Positions 25,612 to 39,086 are shown, counted from the first letter of the stretch. The stretch: 64,000 bases of DNA from Cherax quadricarinatus (GCF_038502225.1 NC_091372.1:9102024-9166023), one strand, 5' to 3'. Translations and numbers: made by a program. Notes: generated from the letters alone by a model not told the origin.

Positions 25612-28600
25612 ATGGTTGTTAAGGTGGGTCTGTGAGACTCGTAGCACAGATTTTCTCCTCCTCCTTCTCTTCTCTTCTTCTTTCCCTTATAGAATAGTGT
25701 AGCAACATGTTCCGGGTATTCTCACAGCTTAATTATCATGTAGAATAGTGTAACCACATACTGTGGGTGTTTCCATAGTGTAATTATCATGTAGAATTGT
25801 GTAGCAACATGTTCCGGGTATTCCCACAGCTTAATTATCATGTAGAATAGTGTAGCAACATGTTCCGGGTATTCCCACAGCTTAATTATCATGTAGAATA
25901 GTGTAGCAACATGTTCCGGGTATTCCCACAGCTTAATTATCATGTAGAATAGTGTAGCAACATGTTCCGGGTATTCCCACAGCTTAATTATCATGTAGAA
26001 TAGCGTAACCTCATACTGTGGGTGTTTCCATAGTGTAATTGTCATATAGAATAGTGTAGCAACACACTACGGGTGTTAGCACAATGTAACTATCATATGG
26101 AATAGTGTAGCAACACACTGCGAGTGTAAGTACAATGTAACTATCCTACAGTAGTGTAGCAACACACTAGGAGTGTTCCCATAATGTAACTATCACAGAA
26201 TAGTGTAGCAACATACTTCGAGTGTTAGTACAATGTAACTATCACTCACAACAGTATAGCAACACATTGGTGATGTACCACACATCGTTAATTCAAAGTC
26301 TCACTGCAGGTATTCCTGGTAATGTGTTTCGGGGTTGCAGTTGGTGCCGACAAACTTCAGACTCTCTCGTATGCTGCACCACAGGTCAGTCCTTAGCGCT
26401 GTTTGTAACTCCAGCTATGCTGGGCAGGAACCTTTGAAGCTGTCGTAGCTGATGTCTTTTAATGGTATACTTGACGTTATCCTCACTGTTGTTGCTCATC
26501 TCAGTCTCACAGATTTTAACAACATGTATGAGCCCCTTTCTGAGTGATTGAAGATGACAGGGAAACATAGCTGTTGTCCCCACTGTGTGGCTGTCAGTGT
26601 ATTACGTATGTGGTTCATTCTGCGTGACTGGAATATGACAGGGAAACATAGTTGTTGTTCCCACTGTGTGGTTATCATATAGAATAGTAACACTAATAAT
26701 AGCTGTCATATACAATAGTAATAAAAGCATGACAAGAGTTTATTAAGCAGGTAGTGAAGGAGGTTGCCCAATATTTCAAAAATTTAGCATTGTGTCTGTT
26801 AGTTTTATCAGTTTCTTCTTGCTTCATTGCTGTGTTTACTCTCCTCTTGATCAATCAGGAATTGAATACAAGGAAGACATGATTAGTTCCAGTCTCGATC
26901 AATTTACCAAGACAGGGTGACCGGAAAAAGAAGAATCACTTCCATCATTATTCATTCCATCACTGTCTTGCCAGAGGAATGTCGACACTACATATCAAAA
27001 ACTGCAACATATCAACTTTTACTTCAGAGTGCAGGCACTATACTTCCCACCTCCAGGACTCAAGTCCAGCTAACCGGTTTCCCTGAATCCCTTCATAAAT
27101 CTTACTCGGCTAACACTCCAACAGCACGTAAACTCTTCTAAACTCTTGTTTCTCTGAATAAGCAACTCCTCACACACTCGTCAATAATTCCTTGAATATA
27201 TAGAGATAAAGATAACAAATATTTAATTCCATGGTTTACATTGAGGTTGAAGTGGATGAATCTGCAGAGTGTCTCGTGACTCACGAAATCGTAATAACAC
27301 AATTGCAAATAAAGCAAGAAAAAGGTTGGATTTGATCCCATGGCGAGTGAGTTTCAGGACTTATTTGTTATTGGTTCAACCCCCCACCCGTTTCGAGGTT
27401 TGCATGGCGACAGGTTAACTAATGCAAACCATTACTATATATTTCACTCATTTCTGAACGACCCAGGGGTGACTCAAGCATACAAAAGAGTTAGGTTTGA
27501 GTTCCTCCATTAGACTCTGACTTAACCCGTGGACTTACACACCTAGAAGTGAATTTATCTAATTTAGGGTACACAATTCCGTTAAACTCATTAGACATAC
27601 CTGGAGTATACCTGGAGTGTGTTTCGGGGGTCAACGCCCCCGTGGCCAGGTCCATAACCAGGCCTCGCGGTGGATCAGGAACTGATCAACCAGGCTGTTA
27701 CTGCCGGCCGCACACAAACCGACATACGAACAACAGCTTAGATATCTTTATTGTGGACACGTTACGCCTGCTCAGCAGGCTTCTTCAGTCAAATGCAGAG
27801 CTTATTATAACACTGGAGAGGCAATGTTGATAGAAGGTGGTCAGTCCCTCAGCTTGTTTTTTTCGTCTATTTCAATTTTCTGGACAGGTTTGAGGTTTGA
27901 GTTTGATAAAATTTCTAAGTGACGCTGTTCATGAAATTCTGGTGTGGAGAAAAAATCTAATAACCCTAATTTTTAAAGTGTTGGAGTGGTAAGCCAGTGG
28001 ATAGCCTAGGACAGATGACCAAAAGCTTCAACTGTGGGTCATCATATGACTAAGACCAACGTCAGAAAACACTTGTCCTGTTTATTAACGAACCTTACCT
28101 AACCTAACCTAACCTAACTGGTGTTGGAATTGGACATAACTCATGAGCTAATTATTCTTTTGGAGTCATAAGGTAAGTTAACACAAGCTAAAACTGCGTC
28201 AGAGTATTCTAGATATCCACACGTTAACTACGTAACAAATCTAGAGATCCACACACTAAAATTTCTAACAATTCTGAGCATTCACACGCTAAAATTACGT
28301 GATGGTATTCTAGACATCCACAAGCATGTTTAAACTTCAATATTCACTCCCTCACAGCAATCATCCGAGGAATCTTACGAATCTAGTGAAGCTAAGTACG
28401 ACTTCAGCTACGCGGTAAAGGACGACTCTTCTGGCAACCACTTCGGTCACCAGGAGAACCGCGACAACGACAACACCAAAGGGTCGTACTACGTACAGCT
28501 CCCCGATGGTCGTCTGCAGACTGTGACTTACTACGTGGACGGTGACTCAGGCTACGTGGTCGAGGTGACTTACCAGGGAGAAGCTCGCTATCCCGAGTCT

Positions 28601-28663
28601 TCAGAGTCTTCGGAGTCAAGCGAGGCTGGTGGCTATGACCCTCGTCGATCCACCTACGGGTAG
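25612..28663 (+). CDS. Cuticle protein C, Rebers-Riddiford chitin-binding (pro-resilin-like)
   Basis: Three exons, joined 25612-25623, 26310-26384 and 28358-28663, all GT-AG and phase 0, encoding 130 residues. Exon 1 is M-V-V-K. Exon 2 is again exactly 75 nt and completes a signal peptide (VFLVMCFGVAVGA) followed by DKLQTLSYAAPQ. Exon 3 opens with a Ser/Glu-rich stretch (QSSEESYESSEAK), then YDFSYAVKDD, FGHQENRD, GSYYVQLPDGRLQ, VTYYVDGDSGY and QGEARYP, then another Ser/Glu tail (ESSESSESSEAGGY) and RRSTYG. It should be a secreted, chitin-binding exoskeleton protein, with acidic low-complexity ends that A lacks. Introns are large (686 and 1973 nt) and carry a 51-bp minisatellite and transposon remnants. 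AATAAA at 28987-28992 is a candidate poly(A) signal. This is the only intact cuticle gene on the plus strand here. Confidence 0.92.
25690..26265. repeat. 51-bp minisatellite in gene C intron 1, about 11 units
   Basis: The unit contains AGAATAGTGTAGCAACA, GGGTATTCCCACAGC and TTAATTATCATGT. Units to the right of 26040 are more diverged. Confidence 0.9.
26500..26720. repeat. Short duplicated block in gene C intron 2
   Basis: Two copies of GACAGGGAAACATAG with TGTTGT and CCCACTGTGTGG, about 87 bp apart. Confidence 0.6.
26915..27140 (-). mobile_element. RTE-type LINE 3' UTR fragment (gene C intron 2)
   Basis: Matches the 3' UTR of the RTE copy at 62805-63022 in the same orientation: CATCACTGTCTTGCCAGA, AGAGTGCAGGCACT, CTCCAGGACTCAAGTCC and ACTCCAACAGCACG. 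Only the tail is present. Confidence 0.75.
27595..27716 (-). mobile_element. LINE 3' tail (same family as 16446-17600)
   Basis: ACCTGGAGTATACCTGGAG, then GGGGGTCAACGCCCCC, then GATCAACCAGGCTGTTAC. This is the reverse complement of the 3' end of the LINE at 17460-17595. Confidence 0.75.
27721..27790 (-). ncRNA. Penelope-like tail with hammerhead-like fold
   Basis: On the minus strand CTGAAGA is followed by a perfect hairpin, GCCTGC-TGA-GCAGGC (27766-27780), then GTAAC and, further on, CACAATAAAGATATC. The order fits a hammerhead (CUGANGA, stem II, GAAA), but the GAAA position reads GTAA, so cleavage activity is doubtful. Compare 2185-2250, where GAAA is intact but stem II is broken. Confidence 0.4.
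27840..28350. other. Remainder of gene C intron 2
   Basis: AT-rich. Holds the (CCTAA)n tract and loose repeats of CACACGCTAAAATT type at 28215-28320. Confidence 0.5.
28093..28118. repeat. Interstitial arthropod telomere-type repeat (CCTAA)4
   Basis: Four perfect CCTAA units at 28098-28117, preceded by CCTTA. TTAGG is the common arthropod telomere repeat. Confidence 0.8.
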
Positions 28664-29078
28664 AATACTCATCTTAACACCTGGAATACAACCCACAATA
28701 CCCAGGTACAATTCAAGGGCGAACCACAATTCAAAGAAGGAATTTAAGGTCATGACAGCGGTCTATTCCCGACTGCTTATAAATCAGGACAAACCAAAAC
28801 GTCTCTCAGAATTTCCTGACCAATTTCTGGGTTAGGTGTGGCTTATACCAGCCTCGGTATTGTGGCTTTTATCTTACTTGATGGGTTATTCGTGGAGATA
28901 GTTAATTAATTTGGCTTAAAAACCCATTGAAAATGCAAAGGGTCATCAAGGCTGCTTGTCACCTGTATACCACCAGATAAAAATACAATAAATACCTAAA
29001 ATATTGATTAAAGTAAATTATCAGTGTATATACACTGAAAGATACATACTAATCTCGGTATATATATCTTGTATAGAG

Positions 29079-29228
<150 letters not shown>

Positions 29229-29414
29229 AATTTATTTATTTTTAATATATATATTAAAAACATGAAGAAAAAATTGAATTTGTTATTTTAACCATATTGC
29301 TGGTGTCCAGCCAAAATTGGATAATATAAAAAAGAAAATACATTTACCATCACTCATTCAATACATGACCTTGCCACAGATATGTACATATGTATACATA
29401 CATCAGATAGGGAG

Positions 29415-31060
29415 ATTGCCCGTCTCCAGGCTGTGAGCGCACTTCACTCCGGCGACTTCCTCCAAACAGTTCCCATATCGGCAATGGGAACGCGACTCGA
29501 CCCTAAGACCCTCCGTATTGCAGTGGCTCTGCGCCTTGCTGCCCCAATTCACACAGAATATACGTGTATTTGCGGCGAAGTGCAAGCAGACCAATACGGT
29601 CTACATGGTCTTAACTTTTCCAAAACCAAGGGCTGGCATGCAAGACACAATGAGGTCAATGTTACGCAAAAATGTGGGATAGCTGGGGGCTTGAGCCTGG
29701 TCTAAGGGCAAAGGTAAAAGTTACACACATCTCAAGCCCAAACCGGCCACCCCGGGCTATCCCAGTCAAAACAGAAAGCGCTAAACCAGTATGTGTTACT
29801 TCAATGGGTTGGTTAACAGAGGGTTAGGCAAAAATCCCAATTAGGAAAATATATCTATTTAATCACCATAACATAACATAACAGAAAAACCTTAATTCTA
29901 AACGCCCAAATGAGGGTACACACAGCTGGCTGGAGGTTCAGCCACCATAACACTAGGCTTCCGTCAGCGTCAGGCCGTCATTACACTACAATCCTCATTT
30001 CTTACTTCATCACTCATCCCACAGCACCCTGACCATGTCAGAGCCTGGGTGAACATACAGGTAAGCCATATGAGAGCCTATGGCTTGAGTTGGATAAACA
30101 AAATGAGTGTACAACTACAAACTTATCTTAAATACACAGCATCTCCGACGCCAGCCTCTACACCATGCTAACGTCACGTGACCCCCTCCCCACGCTTACT
30201 CTGCGTACCCAAACATCCTTGGAAAATAAATCATTAACACAATTTCTTTATAATTACAGTTAGAGTACTTTACAGTACCCCCAAATGCACATTATCAATT
30301 ATAAAATTATTCTTTACAACTATAATATTCATATTATTATGGCACACTTCTCCACTATATGTACATTACGATGTCATGCAGAACCCTGCATAATAGTCAA
30401 CGACATCATTAAGAGAACCCTTGCTACAGCTGGATGCCCTGCCGAGAGGGAGCCACGATCCCTTTCAGCAAACAATACCCACAACCCAGCAAACCGCCCC
30501 GACGGGATCACCATCTATCCTTGGAAGAATGGCAAGTTCTTAGCATGGGACTATACCTGTGTGTCCACACTGGCTGACACCTATATCCATCACAGTGTGG
30601 GGCGACAGGGAGGAGCTGCTGACCACAGGGAGGAGTACAAGATCAGCAAGTACAGGGACATTAGCCAACAGTATCAATTTGTCCCAGTGGGATCAGAGAC
30701 CTTGGGATCATGAGGAAAAAATGTCACACGTTTCCTTAAAGAATTGGGTTCCAGACTCATCGACACCACCAGGGACCCAAGGGCAGCCACCTTCATGCTC
30801 CAGCACCTCAGCGTCGCCATCCAGAGGGGAAATTCTTTGATACATTGTGCCATTGTATTCATGTTTATGTTTTTTTCTGTAAATGTATTCTGTAAATGTA
30901 TTCTGTTTATTAATAAATGTTCACATAGAATATAAAATATATAGGGGGTGGTAGGAGAAGAAAATATTCAAACAGCTCCGGGGAGAACCTTGAGTTTTAT
31001 CTGAGGTACGTTTATTGTCTTCTCTGAGGATGAGGGTCCCCATTCAAGCTATATATAGAG
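29415..31060 (+). pseudogene. Retroelement C-terminal region (CGA...GLHGL and RPDG...WD family), interrupted
   Basis: Two blocks of one protein are separated by an insertion. Block 1 (about 29420-29662) reads RLQAVSALHSGDFLQ, ISAMGTRLDPKTLRIAVALR, CICGEVQADQYGLHGL. Block 2 (about 30395-30840) reads [65 protein letters not shown], then a stop where the 14330-14850 copy has Trp, and after it [20 protein letters not shown]. This order is familiar from the C-terminal region of retroelement polyproteins in many invertebrates. The RPDG and WD motifs fit a PD-(D/E)xK-type (REL) endonuclease, which is inference. The insertion and stop make the copy dead. The 3' UTR runs to about 31060, just before a (TA)n tract. 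Confidence 0.6.
29663..30394. mobile_element. Insertion of about 730 bp inside the retroelement, family unknown
   Basis: It separates two contiguous parts of the protein. GTCAATG at the left border and GTCAACG at the right border may be a short target duplication. No terminal repeats or coding domain were recognised. Confidence 0.45.
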
Positions 31061-31071
31061 GTGGTACTTCC

Positions 31072-33330
<2,259 letters not shown>

Positions 33331-33415
<85 letters not shown>
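33331..33415. repeat. (TG)n microsatellite
   Basis: Pure TG tract. Confidence 0.95.
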
Positions 33416-33417
<2 letters not shown>

Positions 33418-33479
33418 AGTATGTATGTTTATGTAGTGCATGTGTAGTCTGTGTACTCATCTATATGTAGGAGCAAGGG

Positions 33480-34260
33480 TCAACGTACAGCTCCTGGCCT
33501 CGCCTCTTCGGTGGTCCCTACTAGGTCCACTCTCTCCCTGCTTCAAGAGCCTTATCGTAACTCTTCTTGAAGCTATGTATATATCTTGCCTCCACTACAT
33601 CACTCTCCAGATTGTTCCACTTTCTGACAACTCTAAGGAGGAAGAAATGCTTCCTAACATCTCTATGTCTCATCTGAGTTTTCGACATCCAGTTGTGTCC
33701 CCTTGTTGCTGTGTCCCATCTCTGAAACATCCTGTCTCTGTCCACCTTGTCAATTCCTTTCAGTACTTTGTAATTCGTTATTATATCCCACCTATCCCTC
33801 CTGTCCTTCGGTGCTGTCATGTTGAGTTCCCTTTACCTATCCTTATATGACATTTACCTTAGCTCCGTGACTAGACTTGTTGCAAACATCCGCTCTTTCT
33901 CCAATTTCTTTATGTACTTGGTCAGATATGTTTCAGACTGGTGCTGTGTACTCCAATATATGCCTGTCGTACAGTGTATATATACACAGTGTATAGTGTC
34001 GTGTCAAAATGCTATTCTTAGATCTGGCAGACGCCTATATGCTGCAGCAGTTATTTGGCTGATGAGCGCCTCCGGGAATATGCTCGGTATGATACTTACC
34101 CCAAGCTCCTTGAGTGAGGTTTGTAGCCTTTGCCCCCTGAACCTGTACCTCACCTGCAGTCTTTTTTTCTCCTTCCCGAAGCTTCATAACTTCGCACTTG
34201 GTGGAGTTTAACTCCAGGAGCCATCTGACAGACCATCCTTGTAGCCTGATCCAAAATTAA
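33480..34260 (-). pseudogene. Non-LTR retrotransposon RT remnant, third LINE family
   Basis: The minus strand encodes, at 33521-33820, DIITNYKVLKGIDKVDRD, HFFLLRVVRKWNNLESDVV and FKKSYDKALE, the typical C-terminal RT ending. Further upstream on the minus strand (34230-34050) are LNSTKCEVMKL, a GEVQVQGAK-like segment and PEAHISQITAAAYRR-like residues in broken frames. A base-smeared copy of the same element in the same orientation is at 40590-42030. Confidence 0.7.
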
Positions 34261-34480
34261 CTCTAACAACAAGAACATCGACTGAGATCAAAATAATTCA
34301 TCTAAATAAAACCTGCTGCGAATATATCTTAAATGACATGGATTTAAACCATCGTCTAAAAAGATGTAGTATACTCAATACACATTTCCCTAGGGAAAAG
34401 GAAGAGCAGATGTAAACTTGAAATGAGGAATACTCTACAGGTAAACCCGAAAAAAACCTTCATCGTACTTATAAGTTTAG
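34261..34480. other. Unclassified spacer
   Basis: AT-rich; nothing recognised. Confidence 0.35.
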
Positions 34481-34945
34481 TCAAGCATCTCAGTTACCGG
34501 GAGCTTTTGAAGTCCTTTGATCTGTACTCCCTGGAGCGCAGGCGAGACAGGTATATCATAATTTATACCTGAAAAAATTCTTGAGGGACTGCTTCCAAAT
34601 CTACACAGAGAAATAACTCTTTATGAAAGCAAAAGCAAGGTTCCCATGAGTACAATGAGAAAAAATACAATTAGTGTCAGGGGTCCAACACTGTCCAACA
34701 GCCTCCCGTCATACATAAGGGGATTACCAATAGACTCTTAACTGTCTTCAAGAGTGAACTGAAGAAACACGTTAAGGCAGTGCCTGACCAGCCAGGCTGT
34801 GTCTCGTACATTGGATAGCTTGTGGCCATCAGTAACAGCCTGGTCAAACAGTCCCTGATCCACCGACAGGCCTGGTCATGGTCCGAAGCCGCGGACCATG
34901 ACCGAAGTCTACCTACCCTCCAGGTAGGTAGACTTCGGGTATATA
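34480..34945 (+). pseudogene. Decayed LINE copy (family of 16446-17600)
   Basis: Frame-broken sequence matches the C-terminal RT and 3' UTR of the intact copy: TACTCCCTGGAGCGCAGGCG, ATTTATACCTG, TATGAAAGCAAAAG, AGCCTCCCGTCATACATAAG and TAACAGCCTGGTCAA. Confidence 0.75.
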
Positions 34946-34980
34946 TTCCTCCTGGAGTATTTAAACTAATAAACACTTCT

Positions 34981-35117
<137 letters not shown>

Positions 35118-35385
35118 CCTCAGGGAGAATATACCCAAAAACAGGAAAATAATTCATGGTTTTAAACTGTTTTATATTCAAAATAAAACAAATTTTATGT
35201 ATTTCCCTACAGTTTAATGAGTAAATATCCAAAATAAATACATAAATAATACATTGTGACAGAATATATTATGTTGCGTCACTGTATTTAACAACACTTA
35301 CAAATTAGGTTTTCGGAATTATTTGTATGTGTGTTTAGACTAAAAATTGATTTTTTCGAGATAATAGGCTGTTTTCAGGCTTCAG

Positions 35386-35660
35386 TCGTACATGCAGTTT
35401 CGTGGGTCGTACTTTAGGGACTTGTAGTGTCCTCAGAATTTAGTCGTTCACGGGCATTCGCGGGGCGTACTCTAGGGACTGGTAGTGTTCTAAGAGTCTA
35501 GCCGTACACGGGTCTGCGCGGGACGTACTCTAGGGACTGGTAGTGTTCTAAGAGTCTAGCCGTACACGGGTCTGCACGGGACGTACTCTAGGGACTGGTA
35601 GTGCTCTCAGAGTCTAACCATACACGGCTCTACGTGGGGCGTACTCAAGGGACTCGAAGG
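35386..35660. repeat. 58-bp tandem repeat that includes the stop codon of gene B
   Basis: Five units with a period of about 58 bp. The copy at about 35610-35660 is the coding end of gene B (SLEYAPRRAVYG-stop on the minus strand). The others lie in the 3' UTR and keep a similar reading, with the CTAG stop context. Divergence increases to the left. Confidence 0.88.
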
Positions 35661-37366
35661 AGCGAGACTCATCAGAGTAGCGAGCCTCTCCCTCGTAAGT
35701 CACCTGAGCCTGGTAGCCCGAGTCACCGTCAACTAGGAAAGTCACCTTCTGAAGACGACCATCGGGGAGCTGCACGTAGTACGACCCCTGAGTGTCGTCA
35801 CCGTCGCGGCTCTCCTGGTGACCGAACTCATTACTTGAAGGGTCGTGATCAACAGCCCAGTTGAAGTTGTATTTGGCTTCACTTGACTCAAAAGATTCAT
35901 CAGAAAACACCTGGACAAAAACACATGCAATATAAGTAACAATAGGAACCCGTCCCTCGAAGATACAAATAAACGAAACAATCACCAGACAATACCTTGA
36001 AAAAACACAGATAAACACGAGTAAACAGAGGATTGTATCCCTCAAAGTTAATACTAACAAGTGTACAAGATTAATAAATATTACTGTCACAGACTGGAAC
36101 TTACTTAATGTGGCTGAGACAATAAAAATGATCACAGACTCACCCTGGGAGGACCATAGGAGAAGGAGGGACGCTTGTCAGCAGCGGCCATAACCACCAC
36201 ACACAACACAAGCACAATCTGTAAGTTACACTTTGCTTACTAACTGCTGCTGCGTCCATTTATCTCACAGTGATGAACAATGATTAGTTATGTAACTGCT
36301 GCCGCGTCCATTTATCTTAGTGATGAACAATGATTAGTTATGTAACTGCTGCTACGTCCATTTATCTTACAGTGATGAACAATGGTTAGTTATGTGAGAA
36401 GTTACGACACTCATCTATGCCGTTAACGTTTCTGTTCTTATGGATATTTGAGAATTAGTCTCGGGTATGACTTAAGAAAAATATTTGGTCAAGAAATATG
36501 GAAAAATATTAAAAAAATTCGTTTTAAACAAAAGTGAAGAATTTAGTATCAAAAAAGGTCCTGACTTTTTTTCGGTAAAAGATTTATATTTTTCATTTGC
36601 AAAGTTCAGATAAAATATCAAAGCAGAATTGAAAATTCTGAAAAGTTTTACAAAAGTTTATAAGTAATCTAAATAAAATAGATCATTCGAAAAACTTTAA
36701 ATCCCTAAAGAATTTGATAATTAGATCAAAATGGAGTAATTATTGAGTGATGGAATTTAAAGTAGGTTTATAAACCATTGTTATGAAAGAACTAACACAC
36801 GAACTGAAGATTAAAACACTATAGACAAGAACTGAAGATTAAAACACTATAGACAAGAACTGAAGATTAAAACACTATAGACAAGAACTGAAGATTAAAA
36901 CACTATAGACAAGAACTGAAGATTAAAACACTATAGACAAGAACTGAAGATTAAAACACTATAGACAAGAACTAGCAGATCCAGTGACAAAAAGAATGAA
37001 ATGTGTCAAGAAAAATGTCAATGGAGGAAACATCGACGTCAACAGACCACAAGACCTTTTTTTATATTGAAAAAAATTAATGGAATGTGAGAAAGTTGTT
37101 ACAGGAAATACGGGAAATGTAATTTGTGATAAAAAATACAATCGTGAGACAGAGGGATTAACTGAAGTACCGATAATGGCTTAAGAGGAATCGAAACATT
37201 GCCCAGTTATCGTATTAAAGTATTGTTTAGCAAATGATATCAGCTGGTGGCCTGAGTGGCATCAGTTTGTGCTCTGAGTGGCATCAGCTTGTGGTCTGAG
37301 TGACATCAGTTTGTGCTCTGAGTGGCATCAGTTTGTGCTCTGAGTGGCTCTCACCTGAGTGTTCAT
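35614..37366 (-). CDS. Cuticle protein B, Rebers-Riddiford chitin-binding (pro-resilin-like)
   Basis: Three exons, joined 37355-37366, 36144-36218 and 35614-35910, all GT-AG and phase 0, encoding 127 residues. Exon 1 is M-N-T-Q. Exon 2 (75 nt) completes the signal peptide (IVLVLCVVVMAAA) and adds DKRPSFSYGPPR, nearly identical to gene A. Exon 3 opens VFSDESFESSEAK, then YNFNWAVDHD, FGHQESRD, GSYYVQLPDGRLQ, VTFLVDGDSGY, YEGEARYSDESRSF, and ends YAPRRAVYG. The product should be a secreted chitin-binding cuticle component. Intron 1 (1136 nt) carries three small minisatellites. A long open frame in intron 2 is read-through of the intron and is not part of the protein. A damaged inverted copy of this gene lies at 45648-46217. 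Confidence 0.93.
36225..36395. repeat. Tandem repeat of about 50-58 bp, gene B intron 1
   Basis: Three units with AACTGCTGC, CGTCCATTTATCTTA and GTGATGAACAATG. Confidence 0.85.
36780..36972. repeat. 28-bp tandem repeat, gene B intron 1
   Basis: About seven units of ACACTATAGACAAGAACTGA plus AGATTAAA. Confidence 0.95.
37240..37352. repeat. About 22-bp tandem repeat beside gene B exon 1
   Basis: Five units of GGCATCAGTTTGTGCTCTGA type, ending at the donor site of exon 1. Confidence 0.85.
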
Positions 37367-37384
37367 GTCTGAGGTTGTAAGACT

Positions 37385-37422
37385 CAATGATTGACCAGGT
37401 CGTGTCTACCCAGCGTTATATA
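37385..37422 (-). promoter_or_regulatory. Core promoter of cuticle gene B
   Basis: TATATAA at 37416-37422 on the minus strand. A good arthropod initiator, TCATTG (37385-37390), lies about 34 nt downstream of the first T. Confidence 0.65.
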
Positions 37423-37489
37423 CCTCAACTCTCAACTCTCACCTCCACCCTCACAATCTGTCTTATTACCGTTCAAGGTTAAGTTTTTT

Positions 37490-37553
<64 letters not shown>
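37490..37553. repeat. (TG)n microsatellite upstream of gene B
   Basis: Pure TG tract about 70 bp upstream of the TATA box. Confidence 0.95.
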
Positions 37554-37559
<6 letters not shown>

Positions 37560-37735
37560 CGACATAGCTATCAAATCAGAAAAAAGAAACATTGTTTAGG
37601 GATAATATTTATTAGGAAAAGAGATAAGCTGGTTGGGTTACTGGGTTTAAAGTCTATCTATCTACTACTACATGTCACCTGTTCACCACCAGTGAAAGTT
37701 ACTCTAATACCTAAAATAGTGATTAAAATAATGTA

Positions 37736-37799
<64 letters not shown>

Positions 37800-37813
37800 G
37801 TTGTTGTTATCTA

Positions 37814-37848
<35 letters not shown>

Positions 37849-37942
37849 ATATTAATAATAATAGTAGTGGTAGTAGTTGTAGTAGTAGTAATAATGATAT
37901 CAGTAGTATTAGTATTAATAGTAGTAGTATTAGTAGTATTGA
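37736..37942. repeat. Mixed ATT / ACT / AGT trinucleotide microsatellite
   Basis: (ATT)n, then (ACT)n, then AGT-rich triplets. Confidence 0.95.
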
Positions 37943-38378
37943 GAGGTAAACCCACGGGACCTTACAAAACGTGAAGAATAGAAAGTAATCATGTTTGATC
38001 CGAGGAGTGGGAAAGGTAGCTTCACCGCCATACTCTTCCCCTCATTGTGAAAGTGAAAATGTATGTACCAATCCCGTAGAGTTTCACTCTATTTATTTTT
38101 ACCAAAAGAAAACCTTTGTACTCTGATATTTACCATATTTAATAAATTATTTTGTATGCGTATGCCCTTAAATATATATTATATATACATGTCATATGCA
38201 CATTATATATATATTTCATATATATCTTATGTTGCAATTACAAGATAGTTAAATTACGTGTGTGATTGATGGTAATGCATTCGTCTCAGCCACGTTCATA
38301 GTTTGCTTACTCTGGGAGCTTGTCCAGATGACCGCCTGATCAGTTAAACTGTTTGTTCTAGCAGACTGATGGTCTAAA
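37943..38378. other. Unclassified spacer
   Basis: AT-rich; no gene recognised. Confidence 0.4.
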
Positions 38379-39085
38379 TACACACTGTGGCCACTTTAAT
38401 AGGTATACCCTTCTAGTAACAGTCAGAATTCTTCGTTGCAAAGATTCAACAAGGTGCTGGGAAGAGTCTCAAGATACCCTGGTCCTTGTTGACATGATAG
38501 CATCATGCAATTGCTGTTAATTTGTTAACTACACATCTGTACTGCGAATCTCCCACTGCAGCTTCGGTTTCCTGTTCTTAGCTGACAGGAGACGAAGCCA
38601 GTGCCTTCTTCTCCTGCTGTTACCTATCCATTTACAGTTTCCATATGTTGTGCTGTCAGAGATGCTGTATACCACTGTTGTAACAACTGGTTATGTGACT
38701 TACCATCTCCTTCCTGTCAGTTTGAACCGTTCTGGCCATTCTAATCTAACCTGTCAATAACAAAACGTTCTCGCTTATAGAACTGCTGCTCACTAGATGT
38801 TTTGTGTTATCCACACCATTTACTAAACTCCAGAAGCTGTTTCTCGAGAAAATCCCAGAAGATTAGCAAGTCCTGATATCTACAGCAGCCCGTCTGGCAC
38901 CAACAACAATCATTCCAGATATCTACAGCAGCCCGTCTGGCACCACCAACAATCATTCCAGATATCTACAGCAGCCCGTCTGGCACCACCAACAATCATT
39001 CCAGATATCTACAGCAGCCCGTCTGGCACCACCAACAATCATTCCAGATATCTACAGCAGCCCGTCTGGCACCACCAACAATCAT
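38379..39085 (-). mobile_element. Tc1-like DNA transposon remnant, internally deleted
   Basis: The left end reads CACTGTGGCCACTTTAATAG then GTATACC, the terminal sequence of a widespread Tc1-like family; its transposase sense would be minus. Recognisable internal pieces follow: ATTCAACAAGGTGCTGG, TTGACATGATAGCATCATGC, CTTCGGTTTCCTGTTCTTAG then CTGACAGGAG, and CAGCCCGTCTGGCACCA. The transposase frame is destroyed and much of its centre is missing. The segment with CCCGTCTGGCACC is amplified five times as a 43-bp tandem repeat (38876-39085). Confidence 0.7.
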
Positions 39086-39086
39086 T

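Noticed and set aside
29672..30378. Solo LTR (TGTGGGAT at the start, TGTCA at the end)
   Set aside because: The bases flanking the proposed ends do not match as a 4-6-bp target duplication, and no LTR features are visible.
35911..36135. 173-residue reading of gene B that starts in intron 2
   Set aside because: The GTGTTTTTGTCCAG acceptor and the paralogous layout show that 35911-36143 is intron. The intron is open in this frame by chance.
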